Origin: Desulfogranum marinum | GTDB lineage: Bacteria > Desulfobacterota > Desulfobulbia > Desulfobulbales > Desulfobulbaceae | DNA: 64,000 nucleotides | Assembly (NCBI RefSeq): GCF_016918565.1 | Contig: NZ_JAFFQD010000014.1 | Location: forward strand, 1 to 64,000 | Reading direction: 5' to 3' | Shown here: piece by piece, positions 15,130 through 23,385 of the stretch | Layout of the letters: each line of letters starts with the position of its first letter | Numbering within the stretch: position 1 is the stretch's first letter | Position numbers and translations under genes: made by a program | The notes under the pieces: model-generated | Database searches by the model: none | What the model was told of the DNA's origin: nothing | The model's input: the letters and a program-made list of their open reading frames with translations, nothing else

Positions 15130-15954
15130 TTATTTTTTATCAGTTGGTTTGGCTTTGCTTTTCTCTGGAGAAGATTCACCCGTTGCAGCTTTTCCCTTTT
15201 CAGCGGTTGATTGAACCGAAGGTGCTGTCGAGGTTGTTTTCCTGGTCGCAGCTTGCCGTTTCCTAAGAGGACGTTTCCGGCTTGTTACGGCTCTTTTTCG
15301 TTGTGTTGTTTTGGTGGCCGTTCTTGCCGCTCCAGTCTGTTGAGCACTTTCTGCTGCTTTTTTTTCCGTTCTTTTTTCAACTGTTCCTGTACCTGCTGCC
15401 ACTTTCTTATCAGTCGTATCCGTATCATGGACTCCAGCCTCCACATCTACCGCTTTTCCCTGCGCAGATTCATTCCCTACTTGGGTCGCAACCTTTTTAG
15501 CTGGTGCTGGTTTGATCGTTCTCTTTTTAACCGTTGCTGCTTTCTGTTTTACAGAAGCTCTTGTTGTACGTTTTTTGACGGTTCTTTTTGCAACTGTTTT
15601 TGTTTGCGGTTCTTGTTGAGCTGTCGGTACAACAAGTATCTTTTTCTGTTGCTGCCCCTCATCAGCATCGTCTTGCCCTGTAAAAGGGGGAGGAGTAACG
15701 TGGTCAAAAGCTGCATGCGCTCGGGCAATCACATGGGTCGAAACAACTTCACCAACTGCGTTCGCGGCAGCGCCACCTGATGCTACTGCTGCCCGGACAG
15801 CGGCCACATCTCCTTGAAATGTTATGGTGACAAGTGCAGGCCATGTAAGTTTACACTCAAGCAGTGATACATTTGCTGCCTTAACTCCGGCATCGGCTGC
15901 AGCAATTGCAGGAACAAACCCTCGTGTTTCAATAAGCCCCAAGCTTCCCTTCAT
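15130..15954 (-). CDS. BMC-H shell protein with long histone-H1-like basic tail
   Basis: Residues 1-85 are a canonical hexameric BMC domain (GSLGLIETRGFVPAIAAADA, LVTITFQGDVAAVRAAV, VGEVVSTHVIARAH). A linker of about 30 residues follows, then some 160 residues very rich in Lys, Arg, Thr and Ala (for example AKRTVKKRTTRASVKQKA and RKRAVTSRKRPLRKRQ), a composition like histone H1 or bacterial Hc1/AlgP tails. Its pore loop reads LTWPALV instead of the G-S-G loop of PduA. It sits where PduK or EutK might; EutK has a C-terminal nucleic-acid-binding-like domain, so binding of DNA, RNA or acidic cargo is an inference. The start overlaps the pduH stop (TGATG). Confidence 0.88.
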   Translation of the reverse strand: MKGSLGLIETRGFVPAIAAADAGVKAANVSLLECKLTWPALVTITFQGDVAAVRAAVASGGAAANAVGEVVSTHVIARAHAAFDHVTPPPFTGQDDADEGQQQKKILVVPTAQQEPQTKTVAKRTVKKRTTRASVKQKAATVKKRTIKPAPAKKVATQVGNESAQGKAVDVEAGVHDTDTTDKKVAAGTGTVEKRTEKKAAESAQQTGAARTATKTTQRKRAVTSRKRPLRKRQAATRKTTSTAPSVQSTAEKGKAATGESSPEKSKAKPTDKK

Positions 15955-16484
15955 CACAAATCCGCCTTTCCTGAATTTAGTTTCCCCACGACTTCAACCA
16001 CAATACGAATCAACAGCTTTAAATCGATTTCATCTGCATGGGTGTTCTGGTTTGCATTGCTTTCACCTTCGCTACGTCCTGACAACTCGGGGTACTCAAC
16101 CTCAGCTGCCACAACCGGCATCAAGGGAGTTCCCTTTACAAAACGAGCAGAGTTAGCTCCTAACCTGCGTAAACTACCGGAATTATAAATATCTTCTTTT
16201 ATCTCAATTAACTTTTTTTCATTGGGCAAATCTCTGTGGTGCAGAGCTGCCTCTTTAGATATTTCAACCAGACCAACCCCAACACCTAAAGAAGATGCTT
16301 TTGCAGCTTCAGCGGCAAGCTCATGCGCTGAGTTTCCCTCCACATGCTTTACCGCACACGGAATCCCTTCTTCTTCAAGGCCAAGCTGAATGAACTGCAG
16401 AGACTGGTCAGCTGAAGGGGGTGCAACATAGATCCAGACAACCGGCATGGTTTCAACAAAGGTTTGCTGCTCTTTTGTTGTCAT
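15954..16484 (-). CDS. pduH: PduH, small subunit of diol dehydratase reactivase, with C-terminal targeting helix
   Basis: PduH pairs with PduG to release damaged cobalamin from the dehydratase. The first 125 residues match PduH (VWIYVAPPSADQSLQFIQLG, EEGIPCAVKHVEG, ASSLGVGVGLVEISKEAALH, GSLRRLGANSARFVKGTPLM). About 50 extra residues follow: an acidic, polar linker and a final amphipathic helix (IDLKLLIRIVVEVVGKLN) that closely resembles encapsulation peptides. Salmonella PduH (about 125) lacks this. The start at 16484 is favoured over the upstream ATG because AGGTGA lies just before it and the longer form would overlap pduG. Confidence 0.9.
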   Translation of the reverse strand: MTTKEQQTFVETMPVVWIYVAPPSADQSLQFIQLGLEEEGIPCAVKHVEGNSAHELAAEAAKASSLGVGVGLVEISKEAALHHRDLPNEKKLIEIKEDIYNSGSLRRLGANSARFVKGTPLMPVVAAEVEYPELSGRSEGESNANQNTHADEIDLKLLIRIVVEVVGKLNSGKADL

Positions 16485-16488
16485 CTGT

Positions 16489-18306
16489 TCACCTATGCTG
16501 GTTTGCAAGCAGTAACCCGGTAGCTACTGCATTTCTGGGTCCTTCTAATCCGCGAACATTTGCCCTGCCGACAACCACCCCGTATTCCACCAATGCATCT
16601 GAAAGCATCTTGGGTATTTCAAAGTCCAACGCTGATCCACCCACAAGCGCAACAAAATCAATAAGACGAATATTGCCGTTAGGTGCTACAACTCTGAGGG
16701 CTCGAAGTGCATTCTGGACAAAAACCTTTTCCTTGGCCTTTCTCCTCACCTCCATGATTTTGGGTAAGTGTTCCTGAGGTTCAACAGGAATCATACCTTC
16801 ATCGGTTACCACTACCACCCGACCAAAGAGTCTTGGATCAATGTGTTCGCTAAAAAACTGAACACTCCCATCTTCATGACGCGCGTGAAAAAGTGTTTCG
16901 ACTTTGGCCAGCGGGTTCCTTTTTATTTTTTCTGCAAGGTCGATATCATGAATATCAAGCTCGCGATCAATAAGCAGGGTGACCATGTCACCAGCCCCGG
17001 CAAGGTGTACCCGGTTAACCTCGCCTTTAGAATCAATGATTGAGGCATCGGTCGACCCACCACCTAAATCTAAAATGGCCAACGGCTTATCTGTTCCTGG
17101 TGTAGTCAAAGCGCCCATGATGGCCATATCAGCTTCGACACCACCAACCTCCACAGGAACCCGCATTTCTTCAACCAGCTTCCTTGCAAGGCGCTTCATC
17201 GGCAGTAGTTGGGTTTCCACCATGGCTGCCAGGCCAACAGCATTGCCCATTGCAAACTCACCAGCTAACCCACCAGTTACTTTGCGTGGAACAAGGGTAT
17301 CAACGGCTATGATGTCCCGGACTGTGATATCACTGACAGGCTGGTCGGTGAGCTCTGCCATAACTTTACGAACATTTTCGAACATTCCGCCAACATTGGT
17401 CCCCGGCTCAGCCTGAATCTCGACAAGTGGTGCAACCTTGACCACATTTTCCATCAATACTTCAGCACCATCTTCAACCGGGACAACCGCCTTGCTTGTT
17501 TCACCAATAAGGGTGACCTTTCCAGCTGCAATTCGCCGCTCCTGGATATCACCGCGAGGCGTTTTAATAACTACAGCACTTCGTGTACCCATCAATGCTC
17601 TGGAAATAGGTACCACATGGCGAGTTTCTTCTGGAGTAAGCTTAAAAAGAGTGGCTATATCGTAGGGGTTGGAAAGTTTATCAATGCTCTTTCCCTGTTC
17701 GGCAACTTCCACCACTGCTTCCATTCCAAGTGGAATTTTGTCGATGTAGCGGACCTCATCAATAATCGGAATAGGTCTGTTCAAGCGGTTATGGATCAAT
17801 ACACCATCATCTTTTTGGACAATGGCTCCGCTAATAGTAAGATTGCGCTCCCAAGCCTGGTTAATTAACAGCGCTGCTTTTTCAAAGTCTACGCTACCAG
17901 CAACAATAACAATAAAGGTATCTGTTGTGGCGGCACCAGGCAGGCTTTCAATATTAATGGTTTTACCGATACCAAGCCCCAGCCCACCAGGAGTAGACGG
18001 ATTATGCCCTATCATGGCCGACTCGGTAATAACGGTCTCGGTGATGGTTTCCATGGCAACATCGCCAATAACCGGCGTGGCCTCATTAAGTAGAACCGAG
18101 GAAAGCTCTTTGCGTGAAAGAGATGCTTTTTTAAGGGCAAGGTCGAGCGCGTCGATAACGCTAAACGCGTTTTTCAACGTACCCTTGATTCCAGAGGTCC
18201 TTACCAGGGAGCTGGAGAGAAAAGTTACCTCTCCACTCTCCCCGACTTTACCCAAGGCTACTTCTGTAGAATTGTTTCCAATATCCACGCCGGCTACATA
18301 GGCCAT
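16489..18306 (-). CDS. pduG: PduG, large subunit of diol dehydratase reactivase
   Basis: ATP-dependent chaperone-like factor that swaps damaged adenosylcobalamin out of PduCDE. It is 605 residues, close to Salmonella PduG (610). The actin/Hsp70-type ATPase motifs are present: MAYVAGVDIGNNSTEVAL at the N-terminus, AILDLGGGSTDASII and a C-terminal VALVGGSALDFEIP. The central segment VPIEVGGVEADMAIMGALTTPG equivalent (VPVEVGGVEADMAIMGALTT) is characteristic of the family. It starts 14 bp after pduE and is followed 5 bp later by pduH. The dehydratase suffers mechanism-based inactivation by glycerol, so the reactivase supports a diol/glycerol dehydratase assignment. Confidence 0.96.
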   Translation of the reverse strand: MAYVAGVDIGNNSTEVALGKVGESGEVTFLSSSLVRTSGIKGTLKNAFSVIDALDLALKKASLSRKELSSVLLNEATPVIGDVAMETITETVITESAMIGHNPSTPGGLGLGIGKTINIESLPGAATTDTFIVIVAGSVDFEKAALLINQAWERNLTISGAIVQKDDGVLIHNRLNRPIPIIDEVRYIDKIPLGMEAVVEVAEQGKSIDKLSNPYDIATLFKLTPEETRHVVPISRALMGTRSAVVIKTPRGDIQERRIAAGKVTLIGETSKAVVPVEDGAEVLMENVVKVAPLVEIQAEPGTNVGGMFENVRKVMAELTDQPVSDITVRDIIAVDTLVPRKVTGGLAGEFAMGNAVGLAAMVETQLLPMKRLARKLVEEMRVPVEVGGVEADMAIMGALTTPGTDKPLAILDLGGGSTDASIIDSKGEVNRVHLAGAGDMVTLLIDRELDIHDIDLAEKIKRNPLAKVETLFHARHEDGSVQFFSEHIDPRLFGRVVVVTDEGMIPVEPQEHLPKIMEVRRKAKEKVFVQNALRALRVVAPNGNIRLIDFVALVGGSALDFEIPKMLSDALVEYGVVVGRANVRGLEGPRNAVATGLLLANQHR

Positions 18307-18319
18307 GTCATGCTACCTC

Positions 18320-18841
18320 TCAGGCTTTTTTTAAACGGTCCCGATTGCCGTACACCTCGCACGCTTCGCGTACGAACTCGGCACACACGGTTGCCTGATA
18401 CTTGGTTTCCAACTCAGACGCCATTACCAGCAATTCTTCCCTGGTACTACGGTATGGCCGCAGGGCGTTGTACATTTCAAGTACACGCTCATCTGGAATC
18501 CGTGTCATTTCCGCAGCCCGCTTCAGATTTGAAGCAATGGATGCACGACCTGCACTTTTTGCTATTCCTGCCTGTTGCTCCAGGGTTTCCGGACGAATCT
18601 TCACATCTTCAAACTTAATTTCGCCGGAAACGACCTTTTCAAGGGTAATATCAGCAAGTCTTAGTCCGCTGGCCGATTTCACCATATCTGGTCGCTTGGT
18701 TCCCAGAGGATAATCAGCAACACTTCTTCCAGCCGTACCGGATGCAGGAGCTGCGCTTGCAGACGAACCACCGCCCATGGTTGCCATCACACTTTCGACC
18801 ACACTGGCTATAAGAGCCGGATCAATCTGTTTTTGTGACAT
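18320..18841 (-). CDS. pduE: Propanediol dehydratase small subunit
   Basis: Gamma subunit of the heterohexameric B12-dependent diol dehydratase. The length (173) equals Salmonella PduE. The N-terminal 20 residues (SQKQIDPALIASVVESVMA) form the amphipathic helix that helps target or solubilise the enzyme in the compartment, followed by a Gly/Ser/Ala linker. The body contains DYPLGTKRPDMVKSASGLRL, DVKIRPETLEQQAGIAKSAG and PYRSTREELLVMASEL, all diagnostic. It lies 28 bp downstream of pduD and 14 bp upstream of pduG. Confidence 0.96.
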   Translation of the reverse strand: MSQKQIDPALIASVVESVMATMGGGSSASAAPASGTAGRSVADYPLGTKRPDMVKSASGLRLADITLEKVVSGEIKFEDVKIRPETLEQQAGIAKSAGRASIASNLKRAAEMTRIPDERVLEMYNALRPYRSTREELLVMASELETKYQATVCAEFVREACEVYGNRDRLKKA

Positions 18842-18869
18842 ATCTCTCTTCCTTATAATGATTCAAAAA

Positions 18870-19508
18870 TTAAACTTGCAGTTCCATTGTTGGGTGGTCC
18901 TGCTGTACCAGTTCAACTTCCTTATTGTGCAGGAGAGCTGCAAGTCCCTGGTACTTGGGCCGTGCCATTGGGTCATTTTTTACTGTAACAGGATTGGGTG
19001 TTTCACCTTTTGCATACTTGGCCGCATTACGCCCCATGTTGCGAAAGGTTTCCAATTCAACAAGGGGTGCCTGAGAAAAGAGCTCCAGATTCTGCAATGG
19101 TGGGAGGTCTTCCTGATGGATAACGCTTGTTCCCCTGGAAAGAATACCAATACCGATTCCGGATCCGCTCAGTTTTGCCGCTTCATGAGAAATAAATGCG
19201 ACATCTGCAGTTTTATACACTCTTACCAAACGCGGGGTCAGTCCCTCTTCTTCAATCCCTGCTTTTACCTCTCGCAAGACTTCATTATGGGGAATATTAA
19301 TGATTGTCTTGGTCATGGTGTTGCCGAATGCCGGCGGAATGCCGATAACAACTTCACCTTTATTGGTTCCCTTTGTTGCAGGCCCTATTTCATTTAAATT
19401 CAGGGGTGCAACAGTTTCGGTCGCAGAAAGGGAGCTACTTGTCTCCCCGTCCATTTGCTCAACGACCTCAAGGATGATTTCTTTCAACATCTCCTGGGAA
19501 ATATTCAT
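18870..19508 (-). CDS. pduD: Propanediol dehydratase medium subunit
   Basis: Beta subunit of the B12 diol dehydratase; it contributes to the cobalamin-binding interface with PduC. At 212 residues it is slightly shorter than Salmonella PduD (224). The N-terminal helix (MNISQEMLKEIILEVVEQMD) matches the known lumen-targeting peptide of PduD, followed by a Ser/Thr-rich linker. The core has VVIGIPPAFGNTMTKTIINI, LTPRLVRVYKTADVAFISHE, SGIGIGILSRGTSVIHQ and FRNMGRNAAKYAKGE, the usual signature. It lies 23 bp after pduC. Confidence 0.96.
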   Translation of the reverse strand: MNISQEMLKEIILEVVEQMDGETSSSLSATETVAPLNLNEIGPATKGTNKGEVVIGIPPAFGNTMTKTIINIPHNEVLREVKAGIEEEGLTPRLVRVYKTADVAFISHEAAKLSGSGIGIGILSRGTSVIHQEDLPPLQNLELFSQAPLVELETFRNMGRNAAKYAKGETPNPVTVKNDPMARPKYQGLAALLHNKEVELVQQDHPTMELQV

Positions 19509-19531
19509 CTTCTACAAACCTCCTGTCCAGG

Positions 19532-21199
19532 TTAGATATCTTCAGGGCTGATAGCCTGAGGTATGTTCTTGAGAAGCTCCCACCGTTCTCCTTCGAGACG
19601 GTAACCGGTTCCAGGACCCTGGTAGTCGTTGGGCTGGTTAACTGCACTGATAACTTCAAAATTTTCGTCGATAATTGCTGAAGTCTGGAGGTAATCACCA
19701 GATACTTTCTGCTTAAGCATGCCAAGCACACATTCTGCGATATCAGAAAAACCATGCTTAGACAGTGCCTTAACGATATCAAGACCGGTTGTTCCTTTAG
19801 CCATCATGGCGTCAATGGCACGCAAGTCTTCAGGCATGTTACGATCACCCATATCTTTAGTGCCGTGGGCATAGGTGGCAGCCTCAACTTCCTCTTCAGT
19901 AATAGGTGGAAGTCGCAATTCTTCAAATACAACCTGAAGAGCCTTGACAGCTTTATTACGAACAGCAATAACACCCTCTTCATCAACAGGGTTGAGTCCA
20001 CCATCTACCTGGAGGTCACGCTGAAGCACCAGATAATCATCGTAATCATCTACATCGTGTGTAGAGCCTGCAAACATGTTGTCATAGTTAGGAGATGCAC
20101 TGTAGCCGGAAAAAATAAAATCTGTACCCGGCAGCATCTGCATCAGCATCCTAGCAGTATTTCTGATGGGAGAATGGGTGAAGGTCTGATCATTACCAGA
20201 AGCAACCTCAAGGTCATTGAGAACGGTTGCTACGTTTTCGCCAAGAATAGCTCTCACGCCTGAAGGGACAGATCCGGGAACACCAACACAGGAAATAGAA
20301 CCATTCTGCAACCCCTGCACACCAGCACCTTTGGCGATCATAATGCAGCGAATTTCCAGATACAGCATGGATTTGCCCTCGGCATATCCCATCTGTACTT
20401 CTGATCCGGTACCAGAGGTGAAGCGCATCTTGATACCTCTGGAAGCATAAGCAGAAGCAAGAAATGCTTTGGACCAAGGAGTATCATCACCGTCAACAAA
20501 CACCTGCTCTGTTCCGTACACGGAAACAGTTTCTGCGTACGCTGTAAGACCACGCATACCCATTTGAAGCTCAAGCGCTTCTTCCACAGCACACTGGGAA
20601 AGGGTACCAGGACGACCAACCTGTCCACCAATAAGCAGACACATGGCGTTCATTGGTGCATATCGTCCTACACCAACGGTTGTTTCTATCTCAGCAAATC
20701 CGCGATAACTTGCTTCTGCAGCATCAGCAGCCAACAAGGCTGGTGAATCTTTAACATTAGTGACGTGCGCTTGGTTGGCAGGGGTTTTACGCGGACGAAG
20801 CTTTTGCATCGCCATCATCATTTCAACCACATTGAGCCGCTTGAGAACGTCAACATATTTTGCAGGGGTCATCCCAACAGAGAGTCGAACAACATCCTTG
20901 CGCGGAACATTGATATCAACAAGCATTCTGGCAATTTCATTTGAATCCATTGCCATGGCTTCTTCAGCAACTGCAACATCTATACAGTGATCAGCGATAA
21001 AGCTATCGATCATGTCGAAATCTTTCCGGGCTTTCCCGTCAAGCTCGGCAACCTTGCCACCTTCTATTTTTATACTAGGAACCGGGTCGTTGGGGCTATC
21101 CATTGCGACAAGCCCTACATCAACCCATTCCTTGATAAAACCGTCCTTATTGACGGCTCGTTTTTCGAGTACCTCGAATCGTTTCTGACGCTTTGCCAT
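19532..21199 (-). CDS. pduC: Coenzyme B12-dependent propanediol dehydratase large subunit
   Basis: Catalytic alpha subunit that converts 1,2-propanediol to propionaldehyde by a radical mechanism; related enzymes act on glycerol. It is 555 residues, one more than Salmonella PduC, and colinear. With a +2 offset, the active-site residues of Klebsiella diol dehydratase (His143, Glu170, Gln296, Asp335, Ser362) fall on His145, Glu172, Gln298, Asp337 and Ser364, all conserved. Highly conserved blocks include AHVTNVKD, FTSGTGSEVQMGYAEGKSM and SNDQTF-like GNDQTFTHSP. This gene defines the substrate class of the locus. Propanediol and glycerol specificity cannot be separated by eye. Confidence 0.97.
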   Translation of the reverse strand: MAKRQKRFEVLEKRAVNKDGFIKEWVDVGLVAMDSPNDPVPSIKIEGGKVAELDGKARKDFDMIDSFIADHCIDVAVAEEAMAMDSNEIARMLVDINVPRKDVVRLSVGMTPAKYVDVLKRLNVVEMMMAMQKLRPRKTPANQAHVTNVKDSPALLAADAAEASYRGFAEIETTVGVGRYAPMNAMCLLIGGQVGRPGTLSQCAVEEALELQMGMRGLTAYAETVSVYGTEQVFVDGDDTPWSKAFLASAYASRGIKMRFTSGTGSEVQMGYAEGKSMLYLEIRCIMIAKGAGVQGLQNGSISCVGVPGSVPSGVRAILGENVATVLNDLEVASGNDQTFTHSPIRNTARMLMQMLPGTDFIFSGYSASPNYDNMFAGSTHDVDDYDDYLVLQRDLQVDGGLNPVDEEGVIAVRNKAVKALQVVFEELRLPPITEEEVEAATYAHGTKDMGDRNMPEDLRAIDAMMAKGTTGLDIVKALSKHGFSDIAECVLGMLKQKVSGDYLQTSAIIDENFEVISAVNQPNDYQGPGTGYRLEGERWELLKNIPQAISPEDI

Positions 21200-21213
21200 T
21201 TTATCTTCCCTCC

Positions 21214-22029
21214 TTAAATGTAGGGGGTACCCATGGATTTAGGCTCTTCGCCCCATGCACCAAGTAATTGGTTGCCGACTTCTCTACCTGCAATAACAGC
21301 CTGACGCACGGCACCGGAATCCCCTGTTACCCAGATGAACACCTCGTTACTCATAGATGTTCCATGGGCAGGTGAGCCATACCCTACAACCTCTACATCT
21401 GCTGATTTAACAGCCGTATCAACCATCAGCATGCCTACAACAGCAGGAGCGCCAAGGATGAGTCCAAAAGCCTTGCCTTCCGGGGTATTGAACGCCTTTT
21501 GCAGACACTTGCTGGCACGTGCTGAATACTGGTTTTCTGTGTATCCCTGCTCATTGGCGTACACATCACCAAAATACTTTGGTAGCACATCAAGGGTTAC
21601 CTCAACGGCCCTTCGTGCATCGGATACATCTTCAGCACCAAAAACAATCAAGTTACCGTGACCTGCACCACCCTTGGTATCTCTAGGCATTTCAACTTTA
21701 ATGATTTCGGTGTTGGTGGCTTTAACAGCATCATCAGCCGCCATCAGGTGTGGCCCAGCTCCGACCCTTGCACCAATAACGCCGATTGAACGATACTTTT
21801 TATCAAAACCCATTAATTCATGAATTGCCGGGTCGAGGTTGGCAATAACAATACCCATGGTATCGCCCATTCCTGCACCAACAAACTCAGTAACCTTGAT
21901 CAAGTCAGCTGCATCATCAAATGATGGCGGGGCTGGGGAATCGGCCGGTGCTGGTGCAGCTTCGGTTTTATCACCGCCTACTCTGTTCATTACCTCTTTC
22001 ATTACTCTTTGAATCAATTCTTCTGACAT
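21214..22029 (-). CDS. pduB: PduB-type trimeric shell protein
   Basis: BMC-T shell protein, 271 residues against 270 in Salmonella PduB. Two BMC domains follow an N-terminal extension of about 40 residues: MSEELIQRVMKEVMNRVGG, an amphipathic helix, then a Pro/Ala linker. In Salmonella this PduB extension anchors the enzyme core to the shell. Core motifs include VKVTEFVGAGMGDTMGIVIA-like sequence, GARVGAGPHLMAADDAVKAT, RDTKGGAGHGNLIVFGAEDV and GSPAHGTSMSNEVFIWVTGD. It precedes pduC by 14 bp, as in other pdu operons. Confidence 0.96.
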   Translation of the reverse strand: MSEELIQRVMKEVMNRVGGDKTEAAPAPADSPAPPSFDDAADLIKVTEFVGAGMGDTMGIVIANLDPAIHELMGFDKKYRSIGVIGARVGAGPHLMAADDAVKATNTEIIKVEMPRDTKGGAGHGNLIVFGAEDVSDARRAVEVTLDVLPKYFGDVYANEQGYTENQYSARASKCLQKAFNTPEGKAFGLILGAPAVVGMLMVDTAVKSADVEVVGYGSPAHGTSMSNEVFIWVTGDSGAVRQAVIAGREVGNQLLGAWGEEPKSMGTPYI

Positions 22030-22106
22030 TGGATATCTCCTCTCAAGTCTTTCCAGTGTTTTTCCGGTAAAACTGCGGATAAAAAATCACAGGAACAACA
22101 CGTGTA

Positions 22107-22394
22107 TTATGCTTTTTTAGCGGCTTCAGGCAGAATGAATTCTACATCTTGATGCGGTCTTGGAATAACATGTACGGAAACGACCTCGCCGACTCTCTCT
22201 GCAGCTGCAACACCTGCATCTGTTGCAGCTTTTACAGCACCTACATCTCCCCTGACCATGGCTGTCACCAGGCCGGAACCTATCTGTTTAGTTCCCACAA
22301 GTACTACATTAGCCGCCTTTACCATGGCATCAGCAGCCTCAATGTTGGCTACAAACCCTCTTGTCTCAATCATTCCTAATGCTTCTTTTGTCAT
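22107..22394 (-). CDS. pduA: PduA/PduJ-type hexameric shell protein
   Basis: Canonical BMC-H facet protein, 95 residues. The pore loop [15 protein letters not shown] has the Gly-Ser-Gly of PduA, whose serine-lined pore lets 1,2-propanediol through and hinders aldehyde escape. The flanks ([38 protein letters not shown]) are typical. It is the only untailed BMC-H in the locus, whereas Salmonella has PduA plus PduJ, so it is expected to be the main shell component. A 77-bp gap to pduB could hold a processing or regulatory site, but none is evident. Confidence 0.96.
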   Translation of the reverse strand: MTKEALGMIETRGFVANIEAADAMVKAANVVLVGTKQIGSGLVTAMVRGDVGAVKAATDAGVAAAERVGEVVSVHVIPRPHQDVEFILPEAAKKA

Positions 22395-22431
22395 AACGAT
22401 TTCTCCTATGCTTTGTAATGTACTGATTTAG

Positions 22432-23385
22432 CTAAACAACTTTGCTAACCATATTAATAATAAAGGTTCCAACGGCGATAGCGCATGCTGGAGGATCTAT
22501 ATGATTACTCCCATGGTTCCAGAACAGTCGTGCCATCAGTTCCTGTAGAAGTGCTGCGAGTATCCCTACCACTCCGGCAATCAAGATTGAGTCAAATGTG
22601 AGAAAAGCGATGGCCGAGAGGATCGACTGACAGTGCCATACTGGGAATTTCTGTATTTCACCGGTGCCGAGCTCCAACGCTATCAACGATATGGCTGCCA
22701 GTGACCAACAGATAATTACAGGTACAACGGGACCACCTGGATTTGCGTAGGTTCCGCTCGCCACCATCGCCTCTTTAACGCCCATTGCCAGCCCACCGGA
22801 TAGAAGACCAACACCAAGCCCGATGGTTATTAATTTGGAAGGTGATGCTGCCCAAGGGACCCAGGACAGCGAACCTTTATCCGTACCGAGTAGCCCATAT
22901 TTTTTGATGGAATCCAGGTTACCCAAAGGCATCTCCTGGCAGAAAAAGGCACGTGCGGCTATTTGCATTATGACAACATCAAGGGCGATGATATCAAACG
23001 TATTGATCACAGGGATCTTTGCCAAAACCTGCAGAAGCAAGTGAGCGATAACAGCGGCCACCCCACCTACAATCAATACATCCCACGAAGTGTCTACAAG
23101 GGGAGAAAGAATATCTTTACCTGTTGCTGAGGCCAGATTCTTTTTCACACCTGCGGCATACGTTACAGCAACACAACCTGCGACAAATCCCCCCACATGC
23201 GGTCCGAAAATAGGGCCCAAACCAACTTGTAATAGAATAAATTCCGACCCACCGCTCATAATGACAACGCACCCTACGAGTACAACCAGCCCGCAGATCA
23301 CGAACGAAAACAGTCCTCCAAGGGCGGCACCCACTACTCCTCCTCCGAAGCAGATTAATAAAGTGCTTAAACTCATAGGATCCAT
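22432..23385 (-). CDS. Polytopic membrane protein at the head of the microcompartment operon
   Basis: A 317-residue, glycine-rich, very hydrophobic protein with about nine predicted membrane segments (roughly residues 5-25, 26-48, 52-77, 99-125, 128-148, 185-208, 222-243, 258-290 and 300-316). I do not recognise the family; it lacks the NPA motifs of PduF-type aquaglyceroporins and any ABC or MFS signature. A conserved-looking block (SILSAIAFLTFDSILIAGVV) with a buried Asp and the segment FWNHGSNHIDPPACA may be functional. As first gene of the operon, in the place of pduF, it is a candidate uptake system for the diol or an end-product exporter; this is inference. Confidence 0.8.
   Translation of the reverse strand: MDPMSLSTLLICFGGGVVGAALGGLFSFVICGLVVLVGCVVIMSGGSEFILLQVGLGPIFGPHVGGFVAGCVAVTYAAGVKKNLASATGKDILSPLVDTSWDVLIVGGVAAVIAHLLLQVLAKIPVINTFDIIALDVVIMQIAARAFFCQEMPLGNLDSIKKYGLLGTDKGSLSWVPWAASPSKLITIGLGVGLLSGGLAMGVKEAMVASGTYANPGGPVVPVIICWSLAAISLIALELGTGEIQKFPVWHCQSILSAIAFLTFDSILIAGVVGILAALLQELMARLFWNHGSNHIDPPACAIAVGTFIINMVSKVV

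Noticed and set aside
15211-15780. Plus-strand 189-codon Cys/Phe/Arg-rich frame opposite the tailed shell gene
   Set aside because: Its odd composition is the mirror of a Lys/Arg/Thr-rich gene on the minus strand; no domain is seen.
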